Assembly (NCBI GenBank): GCA_017577485.1
Contig: PKRI01000005.1
Span: forward strand, 1 to 64,000
Origin: Bacillota bacterium
GTDB taxonomy: Bacteria > Bacillota > Sulfobacillia > Thermaerobacterales > RSA17
Direction: 5' to 3'
Length of the DNA stretch: 64,000 nucleotides
Below the pieces are notes generated by a model. The model did not search any database, was not told where the DNA came from, and was given only the letters and a program-made list of their open reading frames with translations. The translations under genes were made by a program, and so were the position numbers. Shown piece by piece: positions 24,687 to 33,435 of this stretch; within the stretch, counting starts at the first letter, position 1; every line of letters starts with the position of its first letter.

Positions 24687-24719
24687 CCGGGCCCCTGCCG
24701 CCGGTGGGCAGGGGCCCGG
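24687..24719 (-). terminator. Strong GC hairpin after the Liv-type binding-protein gene
   Basis: A perfect 13-bp stem (24687-24699 with 24707-24719) and a 7-nt loop lie 20 bp past the stop of the binding-protein gene. On the minus strand it is followed by TGTCCTTTG rather than a long T run, so it may be a terminator or an mRNA-stabilising hairpin. Confidence 0.6.
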
Positions 24720-24738
24720 GTGCCGCGGCAGGTTCCCG

Positions 24739-26025
24739 TCAGGGGAGAATCTGCCAGTTCCCGTTCTGGATGGTGATCATGGTGCCGGCCCTGTGGTCCA
24801 GGCCGTGATGATCGCCGGCGCTGTAGTTGAAAATGCCGGAGATGCCCACGAACTCCTGCACCCGCTCCAGCTCGTCGCGGATGGCCGCCCGGAAGGCGGG
24901 CAGGTCGGCCGGATCACCGCCGGCGTTCAGGACGTTCTCGATCACGTGGGCCAGGATGGCCATGGCGTCCCAGGCGTGGCCGCCGAAGGTGTTGGCCGTC
25001 CCCTGGCCGTAGCGGGCCTCGTACCGGTCGCGGTAAGCCAGCAGCAGTTCCTTCTGCGGGTCATCGTCGGGCAGCTGGTCGGCCACCAGCAGCTTGCCCG
25101 CCGGCATCAGCGTCCCTTCCACCGAGTCGCCGCCCAGTTCAATGAACTGGCGGTTGGCCACGCCGTGGCTCTGGTAAATGGGCTGGGGCAGCTGCAGGTC
25201 ATAGATGTTCCGGTGCGCCACGTTGGCCCCGGGCGGGATGGCCCAGACCAGGAAAGCGTCGGGATTCTGGGCGGCCATGCGGGTGACCTGGGCGGTGGTG
25301 TCGGTGTCATCGCGGGCGAAGGACTCCACCGCCACGATCTCGAGGCCCTTGCCCGGAGCCAGCCGCTCCAGCTCAACGCGGCCCCCATCGCCGTAGGCGT
25401 CGTTGAAGCCGATGAAGGCGATGCGGCGGTGCCCCTGGGCCACCATGTAATCCGTCATGATGTCGATCATCAGCGCGTCGTTCTGCGGCGTCTTAAACAC
25501 CCAGTAGCGCTCGTTGACGGGCTCGACGATGGCGGCCGAAGCGGCCACCGAGATGTTGGGCACGCCGGCCTGCTGGACCACGTCCAGGATGGCCATGCTG
25601 GACGGGCTGATGGTGCAGCAGACCACCGCCGCCACCTGGTCCTCTTCGATCAGCCTCTGGACCGTCACCACGGCCTGGGTGGGATCCGACTGGTCGTCCT
25701 CGATGATCCACTCGATGGGATGGCCGTTGATCTCGGTCCAGTCGCCCTTGAACAATTCCGCCGTATTCCGCTCGGGCTCACCCAGCGAGCTGGAGTTCCC
25801 GGTGATCGAGAACACCAGGCCGATGCGGATCGGCGTGGCGCTGCCGGTCCCCTGGCCGCCCTGGTCGCCGCCGGAGCCGCCGGTCCCACCGGAGCTGCCC
25901 GTACCGCCGGTGCTCCCGCCGCCGGAACCACCGGTCCCGCCGCCACCGCCGCCGCAGGCGGTGAGGATCAGCGCCAGGATCAGGAGACAGACCCCGAAAA
26001 CCTTTCGCCAGACTGTCCTCCGCAA
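24739..26025 (-). CDS. Branched-chain amino-acid-type ABC transporter binding lipoprotein
   Basis: A 428-residue type I periplasmic-binding lipoprotein (Peripla_BP_6). The lipobox LILTAC is followed by a 38-residue Gly/Ser/Thr linker, then IRIGLVFSITGNSSSLGEPERNTAELF, IIEDDQSDPTQAV and VAAVVCCTISPSSMAIL, characteristic of LivJ-like proteins, some of which bind aromatic acids. The TTG at 26025 is preferred because a GAGGGGGG run sits 7 nt upstream; a GTG at 26046 would add seven residues without a ribosome site. It is the third gene of a unit whose promoter carries the same operator as the hpaB operon. An aromatic carboxylate ligand is therefore plausible. Confidence 0.87.
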   Translation of the reverse strand: MRRTVWRKVFGVCLLILALILTACGGGGGGTGGSGGGSTGGTGSSGGTGGSGGDQGGQGTGSATPIRIGLVFSITGNSSSLGEPERNTAELFKGDWTEINGHPIEWIIEDDQSDPTQAVVTVQRLIEEDQVAAVVCCTISPSSMAILDVVQQAGVPNISVAASAAIVEPVNERYWVFKTPQNDALMIDIMTDYMVAQGHRRIAFIGFNDAYGDGGRVELERLAPGKGLEIVAVESFARDDTDTTAQVTRMAAQNPDAFLVWAIPPGANVAHRNIYDLQLPQPIYQSHGVANRQFIELGGDSVEGTLMPAGKLLVADQLPDDDPQKELLLAYRDRYEARYGQGTANTFGGHAWDAMAILAHVIENVLNAGGDPADLPAFRAAIRDELERVQEFVGISGIFNYSAGDHHGLDHRAGTMITIQNGNWQILP

Positions 26026-26098
26026 AGGCGGTACCCCCCTCGACACGATTACCGGCGCTGGCGCACAGCGCTACGACGGTCACCGTTCAGGAACCGGA

Positions 26099-28921
26099 TC
26101 AGCGTCTCACCTCCCCGCCCACTGCCCCGCCCAGGAACACGGCCTGGAGTTCCGGGGCGCGACGGAGCCTCCGGGCCTCGCCCGACAGGGCGATGCGCCC
26201 GGCCTCCAGGACATAGGCCCGGTCGCAGATGGGCAGAACCGTGGCTGCGTTCTGCTCCACCAGCACCACCGCCAGGCCGTCATCACGCATGCGGCGGATG
26301 ACGTTGAGGATGTCGGCCACCACCAGAGGCGCCAGGCCCAGCAGCGGCTCATCCAGCAGCAGCACCCGCGGCCTGGCCATCAGGGCCCGCCCGATGGCCA
26401 GCATCTGCTGCTGCCCGCCTGACAGCGACCGGGCCGGCTGGTGGCGCTTCTCGTGAAGGATCGGGAACAGGTCGTAAACATGCCGGAGGTCCCGCGCAAC
26501 GGCGGCGGCGCCGGGGTCGGTTCCGCGGCCCCGGAACCTGGTGTAGGCGCCCAGGATCAGGTTGTCCTCCACCGACATGGTGTCGAACAACTGCCGGCGC
26601 TCCGGCACCAGGGCGATGCCCAGTTCCGAGATGCGCTCCGCCGGCAGCCCCAGCACTTCCCGGCCCTCGTACCGGACGCTGCCGGTGGCGGGCAGCAGGC
26701 CGCAGACGGCCCGCATCAGCGTGGTCTTACCGGCCCCGTTGGCGCCCAGCACCGCCACGATCTCGCCGGCGCCCACCTGGAAGGACACGTCCCGCAGCAC
26801 GGGCACCCGGCCGTACCCGGCCGACAGGCTCGAAACTTCCAGGATCGCGTCGGGAGCCTTCGCCTCGGCGGCCCCGTCCAGAGGCGCCCCGTCGTCGCCG
26901 CCGCCCTGCTCGTCGCCCAGGTACGCGGCGATCACCCGTGGGTCGCGGCGAACCTGCCCCGGCAGGCCCTGGGCGATGGCCTCCCCGTGGTGGACCACCA
27001 GCACGCGGTCGGCCAGCTGCATCAGGAAAGGCACATCGTGCTCCACCAGGATGACGGTGACGCCGGCATCCCTCACCTGGCGGATCAGCCGGGCCAGTTC
27101 CTGGCGCTCGGCACCGGTGAGGCCTGACGCCGGCTCATCCAGCAGCAGCAGGCGGGGCCGAGCCGCCAGCGCCCGCGCCAGCTCGATCATGCGGTGGGCG
27201 CCGAAGGGCAGTGCATCCACCGGCTGCGGCGCCAGTTCCGGGCTGCCCACCTGGACCAGGGCGTCCAGAGCCCGGGACCGGGCCGCGGCCTCTTCACGCC
27301 CAGTCATGCGCAGCGCGGAAACGGCGAAGCCCGCGCGCAGGTGCTGGTGCAGGCCCACCATCACGTTCTCGGCCGCGTCCAGCAGCGGGAAAAGCCTCGG
27401 GGTCTGGAACGTGCGGGCCACGCCCAGGGCAGCCACGCGGTGGGCCGGCAGGCCGTCGATGGGGCGGCCGTCCAGCAGGATGCGGCCCGAGGTGGGCCTG
27501 AGCACGCCCGAAATCATGTTGAAGAGCGTGGTCTTGCCGGCGCCGTTGGGGCCCATGATGGCAAAGATCTCGCCGGGGTACACCTCGAAGGACAGGTCGC
27601 GGACCGCCACCAGGCCGCCGAAGCGCCGGGTCAACCCTTCCACCTTCAGCAGCGGCTCGCGGGAGCCGGCGGGCCCGCCGCCCGGGTTCCCGGCAGCCGT
27701 GCTCGCAGCCGCCGGGTTGGCGGCACCCGGGTTGGCGGCCGTGTTCGCCGCGGGACCCGGCAGCACGCGCACCGGCGCAGGGTTGGCGGCAGCGGGGTTC
27801 GCCGGCGCCGGGCTGCCGTGCGGGGCGGCGGCCCGGGCGGCCGCATCCTGGGGCAGGCGGACCACGTTCCCCATCGGGGGCACGGGCTGGCGGGCAGGGA
27901 CACCGGACCCGGCCCCGGCGGCCGCCGGGCGCCCGGCCAGAACCCGGTCCAGCCAGCGGCTGATCCGCGGCCAGAGCCCCTCGGGGCTCAGGATCACCAC
28001 GGCCGCCAGCAGCACGCCGAAGACCACGATCTCGTACTCGGCGGCGCTGGCGCCCACCAGCAGCGGGATCACGCTGCGCAGCCCTTCCCGCAGCAGCACG
28101 GCCAGCGCCGCGCCCAGGACGGCGCCCGGCACCGAGGCGATGCCGCCGATGACCGCCATCATCAGAAGCTGCACGGAGAACTCAAAGCCGAAGGGCGAGG
28201 GACTGATGAACCCGACGTAATGGGCGTACATGGCCCCGGCCGCCGCCGCCAGCACCGCGCTCCACACGAAGACCAGAAGCTTGTGACGGGTGGGATCGAT
28301 GCCGGCGCTCTCGGCGGCCGTCTCGCTGGCGTGGATGGCCTGCAGCGCGCGGCCGAAGCGGGAACGGATCAGGTTGGACGACATCCAGGCCGCCGCCAGC
28401 ATCAAGAGGCCCGAGGCGTAGTAATAGACCACGTTGCCCCGCAGGACCACGTCACCGATGCTGAAGGGCAGGATGCCGGTCAGGCCGCTGGGACCGCCGG
28501 TGAGCCCGTACAGCTGGCGGAACAGCACGGTGACCACGATGTTGAGGCCCAGGGTCCCCACCACCAGGTAGTGGCCCCGCAGCATCAGGATCGGCGCGCC
28601 CACCACGTAGGCCAGCAGGCCGGTGCCCAGCACCGCGGCGGGGAACGACAGCCAGGGCGACAGGCCGGCGTGGACGGTCAGGATGCCGGTGATGTAGGCG
28701 CCCAGCCCGTAGAAGGCGGCCTGGCCCAGGGACACCTGGCCGGCGTACCCGGCCAGCAGGCTGAGCCCGATGGCGATGGTGGCGTACAGGTAGATGAGGA
28801 TGAAGATCGACAGCGACAGCCGGCCGGCCAGCAGCAGCGGCAGGACGGCCCACAGCACCAGGCCGGCGGCGGCCAGCCACCGGTAATGCCGGCCCGGCGC
28901 GGCGGCTGTTGAGCCCGTCAT
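26099..28921 (-). CDS. LivM-LivG-LivF triple-fusion ABC transporter (permease + two ATPases)
   Basis: A 940-residue single ORF. Residues 1 to about 325 are a LivM-type permease (AGYAGQVSLGQAAFYGLGAY, GHYLVVGTLGLNIVV). About 331-420 is an Ala/Asn/Pro-rich linker with repeated NPAA/NPGAAN units. About 423-670 is a LivG ATPase (Walker A GPNGAGKTT 457-465, Walker B LLLLDEP 591-597, with a degenerate signature LPFGAHRM at 571-578). About 692-935 is a LivF ATPase (Walker A 726-734, LSGGQQQ 833-839, Walker B VLLLDEP 853-859). No internal stop or frameshift is seen. The start overlaps the livH stop by 4 bp. With LivH and the lipoprotein this is a complete importer. Confidence 0.92.
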   Translation of the reverse strand: MTGSTAAAPGRHYRWLAAAGLVLWAVLPLLLAGRLSLSIFILIYLYATIAIGLSLLAGYAGQVSLGQAAFYGLGAYITGILTVHAGLSPWLSFPAAVLGTGLLAYVVGAPILMLRGHYLVVGTLGLNIVVTVLFRQLYGLTGGPSGLTGILPFSIGDVVLRGNVVYYYASGLLMLAAAWMSSNLIRSRFGRALQAIHASETAAESAGIDPTRHKLLVFVWSAVLAAAAGAMYAHYVGFISPSPFGFEFSVQLLMMAVIGGIASVPGAVLGAALAVLLREGLRSVIPLLVGASAAEYEIVVFGVLLAAVVILSPEGLWPRISRWLDRVLAGRPAAAGAGSGVPARQPVPPMGNVVRLPQDAAARAAAPHGSPAPANPAAANPAPVRVLPGPAANTAANPGAANPAAASTAAGNPGGGPAGSREPLLKVEGLTRRFGGLVAVRDLSFEVYPGEIFAIMGPNGAGKTTLFNMISGVLRPTSGRILLDGRPIDGLPAHRVAALGVARTFQTPRLFPLLDAAENVMVGLHQHLRAGFAVSALRMTGREEAAARSRALDALVQVGSPELAPQPVDALPFGAHRMIELARALAARPRLLLLDEPASGLTGAERQELARLIRQVRDAGVTVILVEHDVPFLMQLADRVLVVHHGEAIAQGLPGQVRRDPRVIAAYLGDEQGGGDDGAPLDGAAEAKAPDAILEVSSLSAGYGRVPVLRDVSFQVGAGEIVAVLGANGAGKTTLMRAVCGLLPATGSVRYEGREVLGLPAERISELGIALVPERRQLFDTMSVEDNLILGAYTRFRGRGTDPGAAAVARDLRHVYDLFPILHEKRHQPARSLSGGQQQMLAIGRALMARPRVLLLDEPLLGLAPLVVADILNVIRRMRDDGLAVVLVEQNAATVLPICDRAYVLEAGRIALSGEARRLRRAPELQAVFLGGAVGGEVRR

Positions 28922-29817
28922 TCGCGGACCGCCTCCTCACTGTAGAGCACGCCGTGACGCAGCGCGGGCAGCGCCCGCCAGAGCAGGACGGCGATGAGCA
29001 TGATGAAGGCCACGGCATCCCGGTAACCCGAAGGCAGCAGGCCGGCCGCCATGGCTTCGACCACACCCAGGAACAGGCAGCCCAGCACCGTGACCGGGTA
29101 ATTGTGCAGGCCGGCCAGGACCGCGCCCACGAAGCCCTTGAGGCCCAGCATGAAGCCCATGTCGTAGGTGGCCAGGGACAGCGGCGTGATCATGACGCCG
29201 CTCAGGGCCGCCAGGCCCGCGCTCAGGGCGAAGGCCGCCCCGCCCATGGCCATGACGGGGATGCCCATGAGCCGCGCGCCCACCGGGTTGACCGCCGACG
29301 CCCGCAGCGCCCGCCCCCGCACCGTGTAGTTGAACCCCAACCACAGGGCCAGCATCACCAGCGCGGCCAGCCCCAGGATCCAGAGGTGCTGCTTCTGCAG
29401 CACCGCCAGGGAGATCCTGACGGTGCCCGGCGTGAACGCCGGCAGGGTGTAGGACCGGGTGCCCCAGAGGATCAGGGCGACGCCCTTGAGGGCCAGGTGC
29501 AGGGCGATGCTGATGATCAGCAGCGTCAGGCCCCCGGCGCTCTTCTGCCGGGCCGGCTGCAGGGCCACCCGGTACACGCCGGCGGCCAGCACCATCACCG
29601 CCGCCAGCGCCGCCGGGATGGCCACCGGGAAGGGCACGCCGGCCGCCAGCAGGCTGACGGTGATCAGGGCGCCGAAGGTGGCGAACTCGCCGATGGCCAC
29701 GTTGACGATGCGGGTGGTGCTGTAGACCACCACCAGGCCCAGGCCCAGCAGGGCGTAGATGGCCCCGTTGCTGATGCCGGTGGCAAGAAGCTGGATGAGC
29801 CTCTGCTCAAGTGACAT
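28918..29817 (-). CDS. Branched-chain amino-acid-type ABC permease (LivH family)
   Basis: A 299-residue permease with about eight hydrophobic helices: the family N-terminus LIQLLATGISNGAIYALLGLGLVVVYSTTRIVNVAIGEFATFGAL, and the EAA-like RALRASAVNPVGARLMGI loop. It pairs with the LivM domain of the next gene. The ATG at 29817 has GCAGGGG about 8 nt upstream; the open frame runs further up through the operator region and is not used. It is the first gene after the second copy of the GntR-type operator. Confidence 0.93.
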   Translation of the reverse strand: MSLEQRLIQLLATGISNGAIYALLGLGLVVVYSTTRIVNVAIGEFATFGALITVSLLAAGVPFPVAIPAALAAVMVLAAGVYRVALQPARQKSAGGLTLLIISIALHLALKGVALILWGTRSYTLPAFTPGTVRISLAVLQKQHLWILGLAALVMLALWLGFNYTVRGRALRASAVNPVGARLMGIPVMAMGGAAFALSAGLAALSGVMITPLSLATYDMGFMLGLKGFVGAVLAGLHNYPVTVLGCLFLGVVEAMAAGLLPSGYRDAVAFIMLIAVLLWRALPALRHGVLYSEEAVRE

Positions 29818-29858
29818 ACGCAATCCCCTGCTTCGTCTTGATGCTGAGCCGAAAAAAC

Positions 29859-29885
29859 TTCGTACATGAAATCGTATACGACTCG
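29859..29885 (-). promoter_or_regulatory. Tandem-palindrome operator, copy 2 (upstream of the Liv-type transporter)
   Basis: On the minus strand this reads GTCGTATACGAT, then TTCATGTACGAA: two palindromes centred 12 bp apart, the first containing the perfect 10-bp TCGTATACGA. It lies 42 bp before livH and contains a TACGAT -10-like hexamer (29871-29876). The near identity to the operator before gntR (25 of 27 bases) indicates the same regulator controls both units. Confidence 0.75.
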
Positions 29886-30017
29886 TTTCGAAATTCACCT
29901 GCAGGGTGGGGGTGGGTGTTCCGGCGGTCGTGGTGTTCGCCCCGGCCGGGCCCCATCCCATGCCATGAGGGGTCGGGTGGGCGGCGAAGGTCTCAGTCCC
30001 AGGCTGGCCGCAGGGGG

Positions 30018-30731
30018 TCACGGCGCCGGGTCCCGACGGTAACCGTCCCCGGGCCGGGAACCATCCCCGGCGGCCGCCCGCCACAGGCGGGCCAGGCTGA
30101 CGCCCTGGAGGGTTTCCAGGACCACCTGGTGCTCGGGGAAGGACAGCAGCGCCGTCACCTGGTTGGGAACCACCACGCAGGGCAGGCCCGCCGACCGCGC
30201 GGCCATCGCGCCGTTGGGCGAGTCCTCGATGGCCAGGGCCAGGGACGGCTCCACCCCCAGGCGCCGGCACGCCAGCTGGTAGAGGTCGGGAGCGGGCTTG
30301 GCAGGGACCCCGTCGTCGATGGTGCAGATCACCGGGAAGTACCGCTCCAGGCCCAGCCGGGCCAGGTGCTCATCCACCCAGGATCGCGGCGAACTGGAGG
30401 CGATGGCTGCGGGAATGCCGTGCTGCGCCATCTCGGCCAGCAGATCCAGGATGCCGGGACGGACGCCCTCGGCCAGGATCAGCTGCCGGTCCCGCTGCGC
30501 CCGCCACGCGGCCACCGCCTCGCGGTCCAGGGCGGTGCCCAGGCGCCGCTCCAGGTCGTCCAGGGGATCGAAGATGCCCCAGGCGGCGCCCACGCCCTGG
30601 GCCCAGCGGTCCAGCGGCAGTTCCAGCCCGAAGCGGCGGTAGACCTCGGACCAGGACCGGTACTCGGGGCTCTCGGTGTCGATGATGGTGCCGTCGAAGT
30701 CGAAGACGACGGCCCTGGGCAGCACCGTCAC
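30018..30731 (-). CDS. HAD-family phosphatase, beta-phosphoglucomutase-like
   Basis: A 237-residue HAD IA enzyme with full motifs: FDFDGTIIDTE (both catalytic Asp), the IASSSP motif II Ser, VPAKPAPDLY with the motif III Lys, and AIEDSPNGAMAARSAG for the metal-binding acids. The cap domain is helical (about 15-80). Enzymes of this group are phosphatases or phosphosugar mutases; the substrate is not predictable. The GTG start at 30731 has GCAGGG a few bases upstream; a GTG two codons later is also possible. It stands alone upstream of the transporter promoter on the same strand. Confidence 0.82.
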   Translation of the reverse strand: MTVLPRAVVFDFDGTIIDTESPEYRSWSEVYRRFGLELPLDRWAQGVGAAWGIFDPLDDLERRLGTALDREAVAAWRAQRDRQLILAEGVRPGILDLLAEMAQHGIPAAIASSSPRSWVDEHLARLGLERYFPVICTIDDGVPAKPAPDLYQLACRRLGVEPSLALAIEDSPNGAMAARSAGLPCVVVPNQVTALLSFPEHQVVLETLQGVSLARLWRAAAGDGSRPGDGYRRDPAP

Positions 30732-30900
30732 ACTTCCCTGCTACGCCGCCGGGCGGCCCAGGCCTGCCGCAGCCGCCGGCCCCGCCTCCGGGACGGGCCC
30801 GGCTCCGCCCGGGATCCGGCCCGAAAGTCCTTTAGAGGCCCAGGGCCCGTCCTGGCGTTGGCAGCCAGGTGGGACGATAATGCTGGTGGAGGGTGATCCG

Positions 30901-31752
30901 ATGGACCTGGCCAGCCTCATCTGGCTGTTTTTCCTGTTCTCCGTGCTGACCCCCATGCTGCAGCAGCGGATCCGCCAGTCTCAGCGCCTGGCCATCATCC
31001 GGCAGCTTGAGCGCAAGCGCGGCAGCCGCGTGATCACCCTCATCCACCGCCAGGAGTCGGTGTCGCTGCTGGGCATCCCGGTCACCCGCTACATCGACAT
31101 CGACGACTCGGAGCGGGTGCTGCGGGCCATCAAGCTGACGCCGCCCGAGATGCCCCTGGACCTGGTCCTGCACACGCCCGGAGGCCTGGTGCTGGCCGCC
31201 GAGCAGATCGCCCAGGCCCTGGTCCGGCACCGGGGGAAGGTGACGGTGTTCATCCCCCACTACGCCATGAGCGGTGGGACGCTGCTGGCGCTGGCCGCCG
31301 ACGAGATCGTCATGGACGACAACGCCGTGCTGGGCCCCGTGGACCCGCAGATCGGCGGCTACGCCGCGGCCGACATCCTCAGGGTGCTGGAGGCCAAGCC
31401 CATCGCCGAGGTATCCGACGAGACGGTGATCCGGGCGGAAATGGCGCGCAAGGCCCTGGCGCAGGTGCGCCAGCTGGTGGTCGAGATCACCACCGCCAAC
31501 GGCATGCCCAGGGAGAAAGCGGAAACGGTGGCCTCGGTCCTGGCCAGCGGGCGGTGGACCCACGACTACCCCATCAGCGTGGAGGAGGCCCAGCGCATGG
31601 GCCTGCCCGTCAGCACCGGCATGCCCCCGGAAGTCTACACGCTGATGGACCTGTATCCCCAACCGGCCCAGCAGCGGCCGTCGGTGCAGTACATCCCCAT
31701 CCCCTACGAGCGCGAGCCGCAGCCCGGACCGGCCCGGCCGCGCGGCCGCTGA
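30901..31752 (+). CDS. SDH_sah-family membrane-anchored ClpP-class serine protease
   Basis: A 283-residue protein with one N-terminal membrane helix (about 4-20) followed by a ClpP/crotonase-fold domain of the SDH-proteinase family, a relative of SppA. The oxyanion-forming HTPGG is at 90-94, the nucleophile is Ser124 in YAMSGGTLLALAADEI, and VLGPVDPQIG follows. A lysine or histidine partner is expected about 60 residues later (MARKALAQV is a candidate). These proteases are thought to act on membrane proteins. The ATG has GGAGGG 8 nt upstream. A YHS-domain gene follows 59 bp later. Confidence 0.84.
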   Translation: MDLASLIWLFFLFSVLTPMLQQRIRQSQRLAIIRQLERKRGSRVITLIHRQESVSLLGIPVTRYIDIDDSERVLRAIKLTPPEMPLDLVLHTPGGLVLAAEQIAQALVRHRGKVTVFIPHYAMSGGTLLALAADEIVMDDNAVLGPVDPQIGGYAAADILRVLEAKPIAEVSDETVIRAEMARKALAQVRQLVVEITTANGMPREKAETVASVLASGRWTHDYPISVEEAQRMGLPVSTGMPPEVYTLMDLYPQPAQQRPSVQYIPIPYEREPQPGPARPRGR

Positions 31753-31811
31753 GGACCGCTTCCCCGGCCGGGACCCCGGAGGCCGGCAGCGCGGGCGGGA
31801 GGTGACGGACG

Positions 31812-31994
31812 GTGGCCGTGGACCCGGTGTGCGGCATGGAGATCGACGAGGCCCTGGCCGAGGACCTGGGCGCCGAGCGCCTGGAGTACCGGGGCCGGGT
31901 GTACTGGTTCTGCTGCCCCCACTGCCGCCGGCAGTTCGAGGCCGACCCGGAGCGCTACCTGCAGCCCGGCGGGCCGCCGCGGCACGACCACTGA
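31812..31994 (+). CDS. YHS-domain small metal-binding protein
   Basis: A 60-residue protein made of one YHS domain: VDPVCGMEID at the start and the strand-turn YRGRVYWFCCPHCRRQFEADPERY. The cysteines suggest heavy-metal or copper binding, as in the YHS domains attached to copper ATPases and methane monooxygenase-like proteins. The GTG start has GGGAGGTG upstream. It ends in RHDH, which could add metal ligands. It probably shares a transcript with the SDH_sah protease. Confidence 0.82.
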   Translation: MAVDPVCGMEIDEALAEDLGAERLEYRGRVYWFCCPHCRRQFEADPERYLQPGGPPRHDH

Positions 31995-32147
31995 CGCCGG
32001 CGCCCCGGGCCGGCCAGCGGCCGCCGGGCGGCTTGGTTGCAAGCCCCAAAGGCTTTTGCGAAAATGGCCTTGGCCCGCGGGCGGGTCCTTTCTGCGCCGG
32101 TTTCACCCGGTTTCCGAACGAACTTCGGAGCACTGGCTGACAGGGAG

Positions 32148-33266
32148 ATGATGGCGGTGGCAGTGACCAGGTCGCTGCAGGTGGTCGAGAGCCTGCGGGG
32201 ACGCCCCCTGGCGGAGGTCCTGAAGGAAGGCGGCGTGGCCGGCTCCGGCGGCGCCGGGTTCCCCACCTACGCCAAGTACGTCAAGCCCCTTCCCTACCAC
32301 ATCACCAACGCCCAGGAGAGCGAACCCGGCTACTACATCGACAAGTGGCTGCACAAGGCGCACCCCGAGGAGTTTGCGGAACTCTACAACTTCCTGCTGG
32401 AGTGGGGCTTCCAGAAGATCATCATCGCACCCAAGTGGAAGGACCGCGAGTGGTTCCTGCCGCTGGAGGAGGCCACCGGCGCCCGGGTGTTCGACGTGCG
32501 GGGAAGGGGCAACGTGGTCAACCTGTCCGAGGTGGAGGAGAAGATCCTCTTCGCCTACACCGACGACCAGTACGCCTTCGGCAAGGAGCAGGCGCTGATC
32601 CTCAACACCTGCGGCGTCAGGCTGGCCGCCCGCGACCTGGCCACGGACCACGGCTTCGTGGTCAGCAACACCGAAACCCTCTGGAACATGTACAAGCTCC
32701 TGACCCGGGGCGAGCCGGTGACCATGAAGTACGTCCACGTGTACGGCGAGACCCCGAAGCATATCTTCGTGGATGTGCCCGTGGGCACGCCGGCCGCCGA
32801 CCTGTTTGAAGAGGCGGGCATGCCCCTGGACGAGATCCAGGAGCGGGGCTTCGTGGTGGTGGACGGCGGGCCGGGGTGGTTCTCGATCATCGAGGATCCC
32901 CGCTCCTACTCGGTGACCAAGCGCACCAACTCGCTGCTGGTCATCGACCCCAACTACGCCGACCCCAAGCGCGGCGACGTGCGCACCATCGGCAACCGGC
33001 AGGGTTATCCCAAGGAGCCCAAGGAGCAGCACCAGCAGGCGCCCAGCAAGGTGCTGGAGCCGGCGGTGGTGCGGGTGCGCCTGCAGGACAACCCGGACTT
33101 CGCCATCGTCAAGCCGGCGGTGCCGGTGGTGGAGGTGGGCCAGGCCGTGAAGAAGGGCGATCTCATCGCCCGGCCGGCGGCCGAAGGCTTCTCCAACTCC
33201 TTCCACGCCTCCATCGACGGCACCGTCACCGAGATCACCGAGCAGTGGATCGAGATCCGGCGCTGA
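32148..33266 (+). CDS. RnfC/PduS-like flavoprotein lacking iron-sulfur motifs
   Basis: A protein of about 372 residues in the Complex I 51-kDa/RnfC/PduS group. GVAGSGGAGFPTYAKY is the RnfC-type Gly-rich start of the FMN-binding region. This is followed by NAQESEPGYYIDKWL, an SLBB-like section (about 205-270: KYVHVYGETPKHIFVDVPVG) and a C-terminal barrel-sandwich domain (VKKGDLIARPA, HASIDGTVTEI), as in PduS. The two CxxCxxC 4Fe-4S motifs expected between SLBB and the barrel are absent: only one Cys is seen. It may be a scaffold or flavin-only electron carrier. The start is uncertain: ATG at 32148 or 32151, or GTG at 32157, after GGGAG. Confidence 0.72.
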   Translation: MMAVAVTRSLQVVESLRGRPLAEVLKEGGVAGSGGAGFPTYAKYVKPLPYHITNAQESEPGYYIDKWLHKAHPEEFAELYNFLLEWGFQKIIIAPKWKDREWFLPLEEATGARVFDVRGRGNVVNLSEVEEKILFAYTDDQYAFGKEQALILNTCGVRLAARDLATDHGFVVSNTETLWNMYKLLTRGEPVTMKYVHVYGETPKHIFVDVPVGTPAADLFEEAGMPLDEIQERGFVVVDGGPGWFSIIEDPRSYSVTKRTNSLLVIDPNYADPKRGDVRTIGNRQGYPKEPKEQHQQAPSKVLEPAVVRVRLQDNPDFAIVKPAVPVVEVGQAVKKGDLIARPAAEGFSNSFHASIDGTVTEITEQWIEIRR

Positions 33267-33329
33267 GGCCGGTACCCCCGGGGCGGCCCGCCGGGCCGGG
33301 CCGCCCCTGCCGGCAGCCGGCGCATCGAC

Positions 33330-33371
33330 GGCGGCACCTCGCAGGCGGCGGGGTGCCGCCGTCTTCTTCTC
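33330..33371 (+). terminator. Intrinsic terminator after the RnfC-like gene
   Basis: GGCGGCACC (33330-33338) pairs with GGTGCCGCC (33352-33360), followed by GTCTTCTTCT. A second, very GC-rich hairpin lies just upstream (about 33279-33306). Confidence 0.65.
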
Positions 33372-33435
33372 GGGCCGCAGGCCCCACCTGGACCGGACGC
33401 CAGGGGCATACAGATCCCGCGGGAGGTGGGAGTCC

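Noticed and set aside
25860..25960. Repetitive GCC/CCG stretch in the Liv-type binding protein
   Set aside because: It encodes the Gly/Ser linker after the lipobox, common in lipoproteins, and is not an independent repeat element.
27660..27830. Repeats resembling a CRISPR or satellite in the Liv fusion gene
   Set aside because: They are short in-frame GGGTTGGCGGC-type repeats encoding the NPAA linker, without spacers of constant length.
30732..30900. Riboswitch or attenuator before the SDH_sah protease gene
   Set aside because: Only GC-rich local hairpins were seen; no known riboswitch core or T-box sequence.
32110..32125. Second SOS-like box (CCGAACGAACTTCGG) before the RnfC-like gene
   Set aside because: The arms do not match CGAAC-N4-GTTCG; spacing and right half-site are wrong. 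It is a simple hairpin.
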